Assembly (NCBI GenBank): GCA_021808055.1
Contig: JAKBCH010000039.1
Coordinates: forward strand, 1 to 17,052
Reading direction: 5' to 3'
Origin: Pseudomonadota bacterium
GTDB lineage: Bacteria > Pseudomonadota > Alphaproteobacteria > Acetobacterales > Acetobacteraceae
DNA length: 17,052 bases
Shown here: one piece after another, positions 1-6,899 of the stretch
Layout: the number at the start of each line of letters is the position of its first letter
How positions within the stretch are numbered: the stretch's first letter is position 1
Notes under the pieces: generated by a model
What the model saw: the letters and a program-made list of their open reading frames with translations, nothing else
The model's database searches: none
Told to the model about the DNA's origin: nothing
Made by a program: the position numbers and the translations under genes

Positions 1-2
1 CC

Positions 3-344
3 AACAACACCTATCGCGGGCTGGTGAAGATTATGCCCGGCGCCTCCGGTGCGCGTAACTTCACGCAATGTGATTCGCTGCTCATTGGTGACCAATGCGG
101 CGCGCATACGGTGCCATATATCGAAAATCGCAATGCCTCGGCCAAGGTGGAACATGAAGCCACCACTTCCAAAATCGCCGAGGACCAACTTTTTTATTGC
201 CGCTCGCGCGGGCTCTCGGAAGAGGATGCGGTGGGGCTGATCGTCAATGGCTTCTGCAAGGATGTGCTGAAGGAGTTGCCGATGGAATTCGCTGTCGAGG
301 CACAAAAACTACTTGCTGTTTCTTTGGAAGGCTCTGTTGGCTGA
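3..344 (+). CDS. sufB: SufB, Fe-S cluster assembly scaffold subunit (3' part; 5' end outside window)
   Basis: This is the C-terminal 113 residues of SufB, the core subunit of the cytosolic SufBC2D complex on which Fe-S clusters are built. The frame is open from the window edge and stops at TGA 342-344. Visible signatures are [41 protein letters not shown] and the ending [18 protein letters not shown], which closely match the end of E. coli SufB. Counting back from the C-terminus, the Cys in TQCDS falls where E. coli Cys405 lies, and the His-Glu of EHEA falls on His433/Glu434, residues tied to cluster assembly. The Cys and His-Glu pair are therefore kept. The stop overlaps the sufC ATG by one base (TGATG), which implies translational coupling. 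Family assignment is very secure; only the missing N-terminus is unknown. Confidence 0.97.
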   Translation, partial: NNTYRGLVKIMPGASGARNFTQCDSLLIGDQCGAHTVPYIENRNASAKVEHEATTSKIAEDQLFYCRSRGLSEEDAVGLIVNGFCKDVLKELPMEFAVEAQKLLAVSLEGSVG

Positions 345-1087
345 TGCTTGAGATCAAGAACTTACATGCGCGCATTGGCGATGCGGAAATCCTCAAAGGG
401 ATAACGCTCACCATTCCTGATGGCGAAATCCATGCCATCATGGGCCCCAATGGTGCTGGCAAATCCACGCTGTCTTACGTTCTCTCCGGCCGCGACGGCT
501 ATGAGGTGACGGAAGGCGAAGCCCTGTTCAATGGCGAGAATATTCTGGAGATGGAGCCGGAAGACCGCGCCGCCGCCGGGCTCTTTCTGGCCTTTCAATA
601 CCCGGTGGAACTGCCGGGTGTGGGCAACGCCAATTTCCTGCGCACATCACTGAACGCAATCCGCCGCAAGCGTGGTGAGGAAGAGCTGGATGCTGTTGCC
701 TTCCTTAAACTCGCGCGTGGTGCCGTGAAGCAGCTCGCGATGAAGGAAGATTTCCTGAAACGCAACGTGAATGTCGGCTTCTCCGGCGGTGAGAAAAAAC
801 GCAACGAGATGCTGCAGATGGCGATTTTAAAGCCGCATCTCGCGATTCTGGACGAGACAGATTCCGGCCTGGATATCGACGCACTGAAGATTGTGGCCGA
901 AGGGGTGAACACCCTGCGCGATAAGACATTCTCCGCACTGGTCATCACCCATTACCAGCGCCTGCTGGATTATATCGTCCCGGATGTGGTGCATGTGCTG
1001 GCGGGCGGGCGCATCGTGCGCTCTGGCCCCGCTTCTCTGGCGCTGGAGCTGGAAGCCAGCGGCTATGCCGGGCTGGAAGCCGCTTAA
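344..1087 (+). CDS. sufC: SufC, ABC-type ATPase of the SufBCD complex
   Basis: SufC is a soluble ABC ATPase that binds SufB and SufD and drives conformational changes during cluster assembly; it is not a transporter. The 247-residue length is normal for the family. Walker A is GPNGAGKS (residues about 34-41), the signature is FSGGEKKR (about 146-153), Walker B is LAILDE (about 166-171), followed by the SufC-typical [10 protein letters not shown] and the H-loop [10 protein letters not shown] near residue 201. The chosen ATG at 344 gives the canonical MLEIKNL start and overlaps the sufB stop. A longer in-frame reading from 197 would run through sufB and is rejected. The next gene, sufD, begins two bases after the TAA stop. 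All nucleotide-binding motifs are intact. Confidence 0.98.
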   Translation: MLEIKNLHARIGDAEILKGITLTIPDGEIHAIMGPNGAGKSTLSYVLSGRDGYEVTEGEALFNGENILEMEPEDRAAAGLFLAFQYPVELPGVGNANFLRTSLNAIRRKRGEEELDAVAFLKLARGAVKQLAMKEDFLKRNVNVGFSGGEKKRNEMLQMAILKPHLAILDETDSGLDIDALKIVAEGVNTLRDKTFSALVITHYQRLLDYIVPDVVHVLAGGRIVRSGPASLALELEASGYAGLEAA

Positions 1088-1089
1088 CT

Positions 1090-2190
1090 ATGAACGCTCT
1101 GCCCACCCGCAAGCTGGAAGCCTGGCGCTATACGGATTTGCGCCCGCTTTCCGCTATAAACTTTGGGGAGCCTCCGGCTGTTTCGCAAATCCCTGAATTG
1201 CCGGATTTGCCTTTCCCGCGCCAGGTGTTTTTGAACGGTGTGTTGAACGCCGCACTTTCCTCCAGCTTTGCCTATGCCAAACCCTACGCACCTTTCGCGG
1301 CGCGGGGCACGCAGCCCATGGCATTGATCAATGCTGAACATGCCAAGGGCGGCATCAATATCGAAATTCCAGCCGGGCAGGATGCCGGGGAGTTGCTGCT
1401 GGTATCACAGGCTTCAGGTGCGGCACCTTTTGCTTTCCACCCGCGCCACCGCGTAAAGCTGGGGCAGGGGGCAAAGCTTACGCTCATCGAGCTTGATAAA
1501 GGCGAAGGCACGTATTGGCAGAATGCGGTGTTCGAAATTGAGGTGGAGGCCGGTGCCAAATTCCAGCATTTCCGCTTGCAGCAAGAGAGCACGGAAGCCT
1601 TCAACACCACAACCATCCATGCAGACATCGCGGGCGATGCCGCTTACGAGCATTTTACACTCACGCTCGGCGCCAAGATCTCTCGCACAGAGATTGAGGC
1701 GAATCTGCTGGGCCAGACCGCACTCGCCCACCTTAACGCCGCACAACTTCTGGGCGGCACGCAGCATGGTGATTTCACCACCATCATTCGCCACAAAGCA
1801 CCGAACTGCCCTTCGCGCCAGACGGTGAAATCCGTGCTCGCGGGGCGGGCGCGCGGTGTCTTCCAGGGCAAGATCGAGGTGGACCAGATCGCTCAGAAGA
1901 CCGACGGCTACCAGATGAGCCAGGCGCTGCTGCTCTCGCCGGAAGCCGAGATGGATATCAAGCCAGAGCTGCAAATCTTCGCGGATGACGTAAAGTGCAG
2001 CCATGGTGCCACCATCGGCGCGCTGGATGAAGAGCAAGTGTTCTACCTGCGCTCGCGTGGAATCCCTGAGGCAGATGCACGGCAAATCCTTATCCGCGCT
2101 TTTCTTGAGGAAGCCCTCGAGCCGGTGACGCATGATGCCTCCCGCGACCTCTTTGAAGCGGCTTTGGAACAGTGGTGGGGTCGGCAATGA
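1090..2190 (+). CDS. sufD: SufD, Fe-S cluster assembly protein (short N-terminus)
   Basis: SufD is a SufB paralogue that pairs with SufB and SufC in the SufBC2D scaffold and is linked to iron acquisition and cluster formation. The 366-residue product starts with LPTRKLEAWRYTDL, the conserved SufD/SufB-family entry motif, followed by a long beta-helix region. The C-terminal part carries DDVKCSHGATIGALDEEQ and FYLRSRGIPEADARQILI, which mirror the paralogous FYCRSRG segment in SufB. E. coli SufD is about 423 residues and has a helical stretch of some 40 residues before this motif. Here sufC ends two bases upstream, so that segment is absent. The stop TGA overlaps the sufS ATG (ATGA). The assignment is firm; the short N-terminus is the odd feature. 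Confidence 0.95.
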   Translation: MNALPTRKLEAWRYTDLRPLSAINFGEPPAVSQIPELPDLPFPRQVFLNGVLNAALSSSFAYAKPYAPFAARGTQPMALINAEHAKGGINIEIPAGQDAGELLLVSQASGAAPFAFHPRHRVKLGQGAKLTLIELDKGEGTYWQNAVFEIEVEAGAKFQHFRLQQESTEAFNTTTIHADIAGDAAYEHFTLTLGAKISRTEIEANLLGQTALAHLNAAQLLGGTQHGDFTTIIRHKAPNCPSRQTVKSVLAGRARGVFQGKIEVDQIAQKTDGYQMSQALLLSPEAEMDIKPELQIFADDVKCSHGATIGALDEEQVFYLRSRGIPEADARQILIRAFLEEALEPVTHDASRDLFEAALEQWWGRQ

Positions 2191-3425
2191 GTATCACCAC
2201 GCTACCTATGGACGTTCATGCCATCCGCCAGGATTTTCCCATCCTGTCGCAGAAAGTGCATGGCAAGCCTTTCGTGTTTCTGGATTCAGGCGCCTCCGCG
2301 CAGAAGCCCAAACAGGTGATCGAGGCGATGCGCTTCGTGATGGAAGAGCAATACGCCAACGTCCATCGCGGTTTGCATTACATGTCCGAAAAAGCTTCGG
2401 ACGCGTATGAGAACGTGCGCGACAAGGTGGCGGAACTGCTCAACGCGGGTAGCCGGGAGGAGATCGTCTTCACCCGCAACGCCACGGAGAGCATCAATCT
2501 GGTGGCTTACACCTGGGGCCGCACGGCGCTGAAGCCAGGGGACGTGGTGGCGGTTTCCGAAATGGAGCATCACGCCAATCTCGTACCTTGGCAGATGCTG
2601 CGCGATGCCCACGGCACGGAACTCCGAATCATCAAGATCACCGATTCCGGCGAGCTGGACTGGGATTCGCTCGAAGAAGTCTTCGCGGATGGCAAGGTGA
2701 AGCTGTTGGCACTCACCCATATGTCCAACGTGCTGGGCACCTACACGCCGGCTGAGCGCCTGGCGAAATTTGCGCACGCGCACGGTGCTAAAATCCTACT
2801 GGATGGTTCCCAGGCCATTGTTCACCGTGCTGTGGATGTGCGGGCCATCGACGCAGATTTTTACGTGTTCTCCGGCCATAAACTTTACGGCCCTACCGGC
2901 ATCGGTGTGCTTTACGCCAAGGCTGAAATCCTGGATGCGATGCCGCCTTTCATGGGCGGTGGGGACATGATTGCCTCCGTTTCCTACCAGAAATCCACCT
3001 GGGCCAGGCCGCCGCATCGGTTTGAGGCTGGCACGCCCGCCATCATTGAAACCATCGGCTTAGGCGCTGCCATCGATTATGTCCGTGCCATCGGCTTCGA
3101 TGCCATCGCGGCGCATGAGCAACAGCTTACCGAACACGCGCTGGCTACACTCAACCAGGTCGAGGGGCTGCGGATTCTCGGTTCCGCGCAGGATCGCGGC
3201 GGCGTGATTTCCTTCGTGATGAAAGACGCCCATGCGCATGACATCGCGACATTGCTGGACCGCCAGGGAATCGCTGTGCGCGCCGGGCACCACTGCGCCG
3301 AGCCGCTGATGGGCCGCCTCGGCGTTTCCAGCACCGCGCGTGCCACCTTTGGCCTCTACACTTTGCCCGAGGAGATCCACGCGCTGGCAACCGGGCTGGA
3401 GAGGGTGCGGAAGATTTTCGCATGA
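2187..3425 (+). CDS. sufS: SufS, group II cysteine desulfurase
   Basis: SufS is a PLP enzyme that removes sulfur from L-cysteine, giving alanine and an enzyme persulfide that feeds cluster assembly. The 412 residues match the family. The PLP lysine is in YVFSGHKLYGP (Lys232), and the catalytic cysteine is in RAGHHCAEPLMG (Cys370), both six residues beyond E. coli Lys226 and Cys364. The short RAGHHC loop is the group II (SufS/CsdA) type rather than the IscS type. HMSNVLGT and ILLDGSQAIVH are the expected cofactor-pocket segments. The ATG at 2187 overlaps the sufD stop; an upstream GTG at 2172 would lie further inside sufD. No sufE is seen in this operon, and the next gene is a SufU-type partner. 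The stop overlaps that gene's ATG. Confidence 0.98.
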   Translation: MSITTLPMDVHAIRQDFPILSQKVHGKPFVFLDSGASAQKPKQVIEAMRFVMEEQYANVHRGLHYMSEKASDAYENVRDKVAELLNAGSREEIVFTRNATESINLVAYTWGRTALKPGDVVAVSEMEHHANLVPWQMLRDAHGTELRIIKITDSGELDWDSLEEVFADGKVKLLALTHMSNVLGTYTPAERLAKFAHAHGAKILLDGSQAIVHRAVDVRAIDADFYVFSGHKLYGPTGIGVLYAKAEILDAMPPFMGGGDMIASVSYQKSTWARPPHRFEAGTPAIIETIGLGAAIDYVRAIGFDAIAAHEQQLTEHALATLNQVEGLRILGSAQDRGGVISFVMKDAHAHDIATLLDRQGIAVRAGHHCAEPLMGRLGVSSTARATFGLYTLPEEIHALATGLERVRKIFA

Positions 3426-3832
3426 GCGATTCGCTTTACCAATCCATTGTGCTTGAACGCGCTCGCAACCCGCTTCACGCGGGCCGGCCAGCCGTGTTCA
3501 ACGCCGAGGGGCGAAGCGAAAATCGCATGTGTGGAGACATAATCAGCATCTTTCGCGGCGCGGAAGGCTGGCGCCACGAAGCGCGCGGTTGTGCTATCCT
3601 CATCGCCAGCGCAGAGCTGATGTGCGACGTGGCCACCGGCAAAACGGCCGCTGAGATCGCCATATTAAGTGGGATGTTTGAGAAACTCGTAAACACCGGG
3701 GAAGTAAACCCGGAATTGGGAGACCTGAATGCGCTTGCAAGCATTGCGCAATATCCTTCCCGGCTTCGGTGCGCGACACTCCCCTGGAGCGCCCTTGGAA
3801 ACGCCATCGCTGGAGATGCCGAAAATGGCTGA
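3422..3832 (+). CDS. sufU: SufU/IscU-type (NifU N-terminal family) protein, likely SufS sulfur acceptor
   Basis: This 136-residue protein belongs to the IscU/SufU fold. The three conserved cysteines are Cys37 in NRMCGD (with Asp39), Cys57 in RGCAILIAS and Cys117 in RLRCATLPWSAL. The last motif and the 60-residue spacing between the second and third cysteines indicate the SufU type, which has an insert compared with IscU (43 residues in E. coli IscU). In Gram-positive bacteria SufU is a zinc-dependent acceptor that swaps ligands with SufS. With no sufE in this operon that role is the likely one here, though a scaffold role cannot be excluded. The spacing between the first two cysteines is only 20, against about 25-26 in known SufU/IscU, so a strand or turn is shortened. 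It overlaps sufS by 4 bases and sufT by 8. Confidence 0.9.
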   Translation: MSDSLYQSIVLERARNPLHAGRPAVFNAEGRSENRMCGDIISIFRGAEGWRHEARGCAILIASAELMCDVATGKTAAEIAILSGMFEKLVNTGEVNPELGDLNALASIAQYPSRLRCATLPWSALGNAIAGDAENG

Positions 3833-4202
3833 GCCGGTGCAGGAGCCTGAACAGATGCAGCCGGTCACGAGCTGGACGCCCGATGGTGAAACTGCGCCTC
3901 GCGTTTCTGAGGAGGCTGTGATCGGTGCCATTTGCACCGTGTACGATCCGGAAATCCCGGTGAATATCTACGAACTTGGCCTTATCTATGCGGTTGAGAT
4001 CGCGGAGAACGGCAATGTGAAGGTTGAGATGACCCTCACCGCGCCGGGCTGCCCCTCGGCGCAAGAACTGCCGGAAATGGTGAAGCATGCCATTGCGCAG
4101 ATCGACGGTGTGGCTGACATCGAGGTTGATACCGTATGGGACCCGCCATGGGACCAGAGCCGGATGAGCGAAGAGGCTCGTCTTTCGTTGAACATGTTTT
4201 GA
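3825..4202 (+). CDS. sufT: SufT-like DUF59/MIP18-family Fe-S maturation protein
   Basis: This 125-residue protein has the DUF59 (MIP18) domain found in SUF-operon SufT proteins, which assist Fe-S protein maturation. Diagnostic segments are YDPEIPVNIYELGLIY (residues about 40-55), LTAPGCPSAQELPEMV (about 71-86, with the conserved Cys76) and the family ending VWDPPWDQSRMSEEAR. The first 25 residues are an acidic/proline-rich, probably disordered tail. The start was chosen at ATG 3825 because GGAG at 3812-3815 lies nine bases upstream and the overlap with the SufU-type gene is only 8 bases. An ATG at 3816 has no usable spacing, and an in-frame ATG at 3729 would add residues with no family support. 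The sufA gene follows after 9 bases. Confidence 0.93.
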   Translation: MAEPVQEPEQMQPVTSWTPDGETAPRVSEEAVIGAICTVYDPEIPVNIYELGLIYAVEIAENGNVKVEMTLTAPGCPSAQELPEMVKHAIAQIDGVADIEVDTVWDPPWDQSRMSEEARLSLNMF

Positions 4203-4211
4203 GGTGACGAA

Positions 4212-4580
4212 ATGGAAGTGACCCAAACCTCCGCCCCGAAACGGCGTGAACTCCCGCCGCTGATGACGCTAACGGATGCTGCCATGGACCGCCTGCGCCG
4301 CCTTTATGCGGGCGGTGAGAAAGGCAAGCTGCTGCATATTTCCGTTGGCACCAAGGGCTGCTCTGGGATGTCTTACCAGATGAGCTGGGTGGAAGAACCG
4401 AGCCCCACGGATGAGGTTGTGAAATCGCAGGACCTCACTGTGCTGGTGGACCGCAAGGCAACATTGTTTCTCATCGGCACGGTGATGGATTACCGCCAGG
4501 ACAAGTTAACAAGCGGCTTTACCTTCGAGAACCCGAACGAGAAAGGCCGCTGCGGCTGCGGCGAAAGTTTTCACGTTTAA
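4212..4580 (+). CDS. sufA: SufA-type A-type Fe-S carrier (HesB/IscA family)
   Basis: This 122-residue protein is an A-type carrier that receives clusters from SufBCD and passes them to apoproteins. The three ligand cysteines are present: Cys50 in GTKGCSGMSY and Cys114/Cys116 in the terminal RCGCGESFHV. It has the same length as E. coli SufA and, like it, an N-terminal extension (about 17 residues, ending ELPPLMTLTDAA) that IscA and ErpA lack. Its place as last gene of the suf operon supports SufA over IscA. GAGG at 4201-4204 is well placed as the ribosome site for ATG 4212. The stop TAA shares bases with the stop of the opposing xth gene, so the operon ends without a spacer or clear terminator. 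Confidence 0.93.
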   Translation: MEVTQTSAPKRRELPPLMTLTDAAMDRLRRLYAGGEKGKLLHISVGTKGCSGMSYQMSWVEEPSPTDEVVKSQDLTVLVDRKATLFLIGTVMDYRQDKLTSGFTFENPNEKGRCGCGESFHV

Positions 4581-5353
4581 GCCGCCAGCGTCACACTCAC
4601 AGGCACGTGGTCGCTCGGCTGGGTTTTGGCCCGCTCATCCTTATGGATGGTCACTGAAATCAGCCGCTCTGCCAGCCTGGGTGAGAGCAATGCGTGGTCT
4701 ATTCTCAGGCCCACATTCCTGTCCCAGGCGCCGGCCTGATAATCCCAGAATGTGTAAAACGTCTCTTTTGGGTGCAGTGCGCGCACGGCCTCGGTTAGCC
4801 CGGTGTGCAAAAGCGCATGAAACGCCGCGCGGGTTTCCGGGCGGATCAGCGCGTCATTGGCAGGCAGGGCGCGGGGAGCAAAATCCGCGTCGGTCGGGCA
4901 AACATTATAATCGCCCGCGAGAATGAAATCCTCATCTGATTCCATCATCGCCGCCGCATGTTCGCGTAGTGCCGCCATCCAGTGCAGCTTGTACTGGTAA
5001 CCTGTATCCCCGCCGGAATTGCCGTTGGGCAGATAGAGCCCGCCAATTTTCATGCCCCGCGCTTTCACTTCAACGAAGCGCGCATGGGCATCTTCCTCAT
5101 TCATGCCCGGCAGGCGGCGGTGCGTCACCTCAACGCCACCCTTATGCAGAATGGCGACACCATTATAGGATTTCTGCCCGACAATCTCGGCCTCATACCC
5201 CAGCGCTGAGAACGCCATTGCGGGGAATTGATGCGCTTCGCATTTAATCTCTTGCAGCAATAAGAAATCCGGTTGTTCGCGCGCCAGAAAATCCGCGACA
5301 TGCGCTTCGCGCGTGCGCACGGAGTTCACGTTCCAGGTGGTGATTTTAGTCAA
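4577..5353 (-). CDS. xth: Exodeoxyribonuclease III-family AP endonuclease
   Basis: This is an EEP-superfamily nuclease of the exonuclease III type, which cuts DNA at abasic sites during base-excision repair and has 3' exonuclease/phosphatase activity in characterised relatives. The 258 residues match the family. The catalytic set is visible: TTWNVNSVR (Asn8), LLQEIKC (Glu35), GLYLPNG (Tyr107), LAGDYNVCP (Asp148, Asn150), RIDHALLS (Asp219) and PSDHVPV (Asp248, His249). The reading starts at TTG 5353, because no ATG or GTG lies near enough to keep the N-terminal motif. That TTG overlaps the last eight bases of erpA and has no strong ribosome site, so translation is probably coupled to erpA. It converges on sufA. 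The function is certain; the exact start is moderately certain. Confidence 0.95.
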   Translation of the reverse strand: MTKITTWNVNSVRTREAHVADFLAREQPDFLLLQEIKCEAHQFPAMAFSALGYEAEIVGQKSYNGVAILHKGGVEVTHRRLPGMNEEDAHARFVEVKARGMKIGGLYLPNGNSGGDTGYQYKLHWMAALREHAAAMMESDEDFILAGDYNVCPTDADFAPRALPANDALIRPETRAAFHALLHTGLTEAVRALHPKETFYTFWDYQAGAWDRNVGLRIDHALLSPRLAERLISVTIHKDERAKTQPSDHVPVSVTLAA

Positions 5354-5687
5354 CGGAGAACGAGGTGCCGCAGCCGCAGGAGGCCGTTGCGTTCGGGTTC
5401 TTGATCAGAAAATGCGCGCCCATCAGCGCGTCACTAAAATCAAGTTCCGCGCCGCCCAGAAAATCCAGGCTTACCGGGTCCACGAACACAGTGGCACCGT
5501 CGCGTTCCAGCACCAGATCGTCCGGTGCCCGCGCATCCGTCAGGTCAAACTTATATTGCAGGCCGGAGCAGCCACCGGCCAGCACCTCCACCCGCAGCGC
5601 CTTAGCGGCGGGTTCGCCGGCCAGAATCTCCGCCACCCTGGCGGCGGCGGCGGCGGAAATGGCAAAAGGGGCGATCACGTCGTTCAT
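5346..5687 (-). CDS. erpA: ErpA-like A-type iron-sulfur carrier
   Basis: This 113-residue protein resembles ErpA, the A-type carrier that delivers clusters to essential Fe-S enzymes, for example in isoprenoid synthesis. Cysteine ligands are Cys40 in GGCSGLQYKF and Cys104/Cys106 in SCGCGTSF. FVDPVSLDFLGGAELDF, NPNA before the CGCG motif and the length (E. coli ErpA has 114) favour ErpA over IscA or SufA. The ATG at 5687 was preferred to a TTG two codons upstream. A run of GCG triplets near the start encodes SAAAAAR. It is the first gene of a minus-strand pair with xth and diverges from dgt. There is no ribosome site before the ATG, and a TATATA lies just six bases upstream, so the transcript may be almost leaderless. 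Confidence 0.9.
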   Translation of the reverse strand: MNDVIAPFAISAAAAARVAEILAGEPAAKALRVEVLAGGCSGLQYKFDLTDARAPDDLVLERDGATVFVDPVSLDFLGGAELDFSDALMGAHFLIKNPNATASCGCGTSFSVD

Positions 5688-5748
5688 AAGCAATATATAG
5701 CGCGGCTGGGCCTTGGAGGTAAGGCCACGCTGTTCTAAAGCCCTGCTT
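5688..5748. promoter_or_regulatory. Divergent promoter region between erpA and dgt
   Basis: This is the largest non-coding gap in the window and the only divergent one, so both the erpA-xth and dgt-led operons probably start here. A self-complementary TATATA at 5694-5699 is the best -10 candidate in either direction. No convincing -35 hexamer was seen at the right spacing on either strand. GGAGG at 5715-5719 looks like a ribosome site but is about 30 bases from the dgt ATG. Promoter function is inferred from position rather than shown. Confidence 0.4.
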
Positions 5749-6891
5749 ATGATGAAAGCCCCTTATGCTGTACAGGAGCAGGAAACGCGTGGGCGCGCCC
5801 ATTATCAGGCGCGTTCAGATGATCGCAGCCCCTATCAGCGCGACCGCGACCGCGTGGTGCACTGCTCGGCCTTTCGCAAGCTGCAATATAAAACCCAGGT
5901 TTTCATCAATCGTGAGGGGGATTTCTACCGCACGCGCCTAACCCACAGCCTGGAAGTGGCCCAGATTGCCCGCGCCATTGCCCGCGCCTTGGCGTTTGAT
6001 GAAGATCTCACCGAATGCCTGGCTTTGGCGCATGATTTGGGCCACCCGCCATTTGGCCATGCGGGTGAAAAGGGGCTGGACGAAGCGCTGAAGGATTTCG
6101 GTGGGTTCGACCATAACGACCAGAGCTTCCGCGTCGTCACCCAGCTTGAGCAGCGCTATGCGGCGTTTGATGGGTTGAACCTCACCTGGGAAAGCCTGGA
6201 AGGGTTGGCCAAGCATAACGGCCCCTTGAAAAACCCGCCGCCGACCATCGCCGGGTTCGATGCGCAAACCAGCCTGGACCTTGCCCGCCAAACCTCAGGT
6301 GAGGCGCAAATCGCCGCGTTTTCAGATGATATTGCCTATAACACCCATGATTTGGATGATGGCTTGCGCGCTGGGTTGTTCAGCTTTGAGGACATCCTGC
6401 CTTTGCCTATCATTGGTGATCTGTTGCGCGAGGCGCGCAGCCGCACCGATGAACCGCACCGTATCCGCGCCGAGCTTAGCCGCAGCGTGATCAATGCCCT
6501 GGTGCATGATGCGTTGGCTGAAAGCGGGCGCCGTCTGGCGGCACTCAGCCCCAAACGCGCTGAAGATATCCGCGCCGCCGCGACCCCGGTTATCGCCTTC
6601 TCAGAAGAATTCCGGGTGGCGAATATCGAACTGAAACGCTTTCTCATGGCGCGCATGTACCGGCATTGGAAGCTGAACCGCATGAACCATAAATGCGCCA
6701 ACGTGACGCGCACTTTGGGCAGCCTGCTGCTGCGTAACCCGGAATTGCTGCCGGATGACTGGCGCGGGCGCGCTGGCAAAGGCGAAACCCCGCAGGCCGC
6801 CGCTACGGTGCGCGATTATGTTGCCGGTATGACCGACCGCTACGCCCTGGATGAATTTTCCCGTTTGACCGATCCATCGGTCCCCGCTTGA
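5749..6891 (+). CDS. dgt: Deoxyguanosinetriphosphate triphosphohydrolase-like protein (dNTPase, HD domain)
   Basis: This 380-residue HD-domain phosphohydrolase belongs to the bacterial dGTPase-like family, which splits dNTPs into deoxynucleosides and tripolyphosphate and so tunes the dNTP pool. The metal-binding set is intact: RTRLTHSLEV (His66), LALAHDLGHPPFGHAGE (His95, Asp96) and FSDDIAYNTHDLDDG (about 192-204). The N-terminal SPYQRDRDRVVHCSAFRKL motif is typical of the type 2 family. The start is ATG 5749 or the next codon, ATG 5752; a TTG at 5713 follows no family pattern and is rejected. No good ribosome site precedes it. It is the first gene of a long plus-strand operon, and argS begins a few bases after its TGA. 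Substrate preference cannot be read from sequence. Confidence 0.93.
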   Translation: MMKAPYAVQEQETRGRAHYQARSDDRSPYQRDRDRVVHCSAFRKLQYKTQVFINREGDFYRTRLTHSLEVAQIARAIARALAFDEDLTECLALAHDLGHPPFGHAGEKGLDEALKDFGGFDHNDQSFRVVTQLEQRYAAFDGLNLTWESLEGLAKHNGPLKNPPPTIAGFDAQTSLDLARQTSGEAQIAAFSDDIAYNTHDLDDGLRAGLFSFEDILPLPIIGDLLREARSRTDEPHRIRAELSRSVINALVHDALAESGRRLAALSPKRAEDIRAAATPVIAFSEEFRVANIELKRFLMARMYRHWKLNRMNHKCANVTRTLGSLLLRNPELLPDDWRGRAGKGETPQAAATVRDYVAGMTDRYALDEFSRLTDPSVPA

Positions 6892-6899
6892 GAGAGATG

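Noticed and set aside
3729..3824. Longer sufT reading from an ATG at 3729
   Set aside because: The added 32 residues have no family similarity and would overlap the SufU-type gene by about 100 bases. A ribosome site supports ATG 3825.
4547..4578. GC-rich inverted repeat (GCCGC...GCGGC) followed by a T-containing stretch near the end of sufA, a possible terminator
   Set aside because: It lies inside the codons for the conserved CGCG ligand motif, the stem is only about five pairs, and the T-run is interrupted. Coding constraint explains it better.
5641..5656. Run of GCG triplets at the start of erpA, considered as a slippage-prone phase-variable repeat
   Set aside because: It is a triplet repeat, so slippage keeps the frame, and it encodes an ordinary alanine-rich helix start.
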